Source: JBCBAP01 sp038532435 (lineage in GTDB: Bacteria > Pseudomonadota > Alphaproteobacteria > Rhodobacterales > Rhodobacteraceae). From it: 5,695 nucleotides of DNA. The stretch covers positions 1 to 5,695 of the forward strand of contig JBCBAP010000118.1 of the NCBI GenBank assembly GCA_038532435.1, written 5' to 3'. Below, in pieces: positions 5,695 to 5,695 of the stretch. Under the pieces are notes generated by a model. It was not told where the DNA came from. It was given only the letters and a program-made list of their open reading frames with translations, and ran no database searches. Position 1 is the stretch's first letter, and every line of letters begins with the position of its first letter. Made by a program: the position numbers and the translations under genes.

Positions 5695-5695
5695 G

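Overview
This is ordinary, gene-dense, GC-rich bacterial chromosome. It most resembles an alphaproteobacterium, probably of the Rhodobacterales. The basis is the protein flavour (HslU ending in SRYVL, a MOSC protein with RRNLVISGLNLNAL and GPCAPCSRMEEALG, an Smr protein next to an MltA transglycosylase) and remembered gene order in that group. No search was run, so the taxonomic call is an inference.

Layout from left to right. Bases 1-1169 (+) are the 3' nine-tenths of hslU, the unfoldase of the HslUV protease; its N-terminus, and probably hslV, lie off the left edge. Ten bases later, at 1180-1557 (+), is a 125-residue NTF2/SnoaL-like protein, almost certainly cotranscribed with hslU. Bases 1558-1885 hold no convincing gene. 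They contain a weak terminator-like hairpin, two further inverted repeats, a doubtful small ORF, and a clear SoxR-type (MerR-family) operator overlapping a TTGACC -35 element. That operator stands in front of a VOC (glyoxalase/dioxygenase fold) protein at 1886-2269 (+). Tail to tail with it, overlapping by 10 bp, is a MOSC-domain protein at 2260-2727 (-). Divergent from that, after an 82-bp gap, is a 12-helix MFS transporter at 2810-4039 (+). The transporter stop overlaps the stop of an Smr-domain protein (4036-4638, -) through one shared CTAG. Smr lies 3 bases downstream of an MltA-type lytic transglycosylase (4642-5694, -), whose start sits at the very edge of the window.

How they work together. 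hslU and the small NTF2-like gene form one transcription unit. mltA and smr form another on the opposite strand, probably the tail of a longer operon that begins off the right edge. The VOC gene looks like a stand-alone member of a redox-stress (SoxR-like) regulon. MOSC and MFS are divergent and may share a control region, but I see no sequence evidence of a functional link. I see no mobile element, CRISPR array, tRNA or rRNA, and nothing I would honestly call an undescribed system. The items most worth a second look are the SoxR-like operator and the structured intergenic stretch before it.
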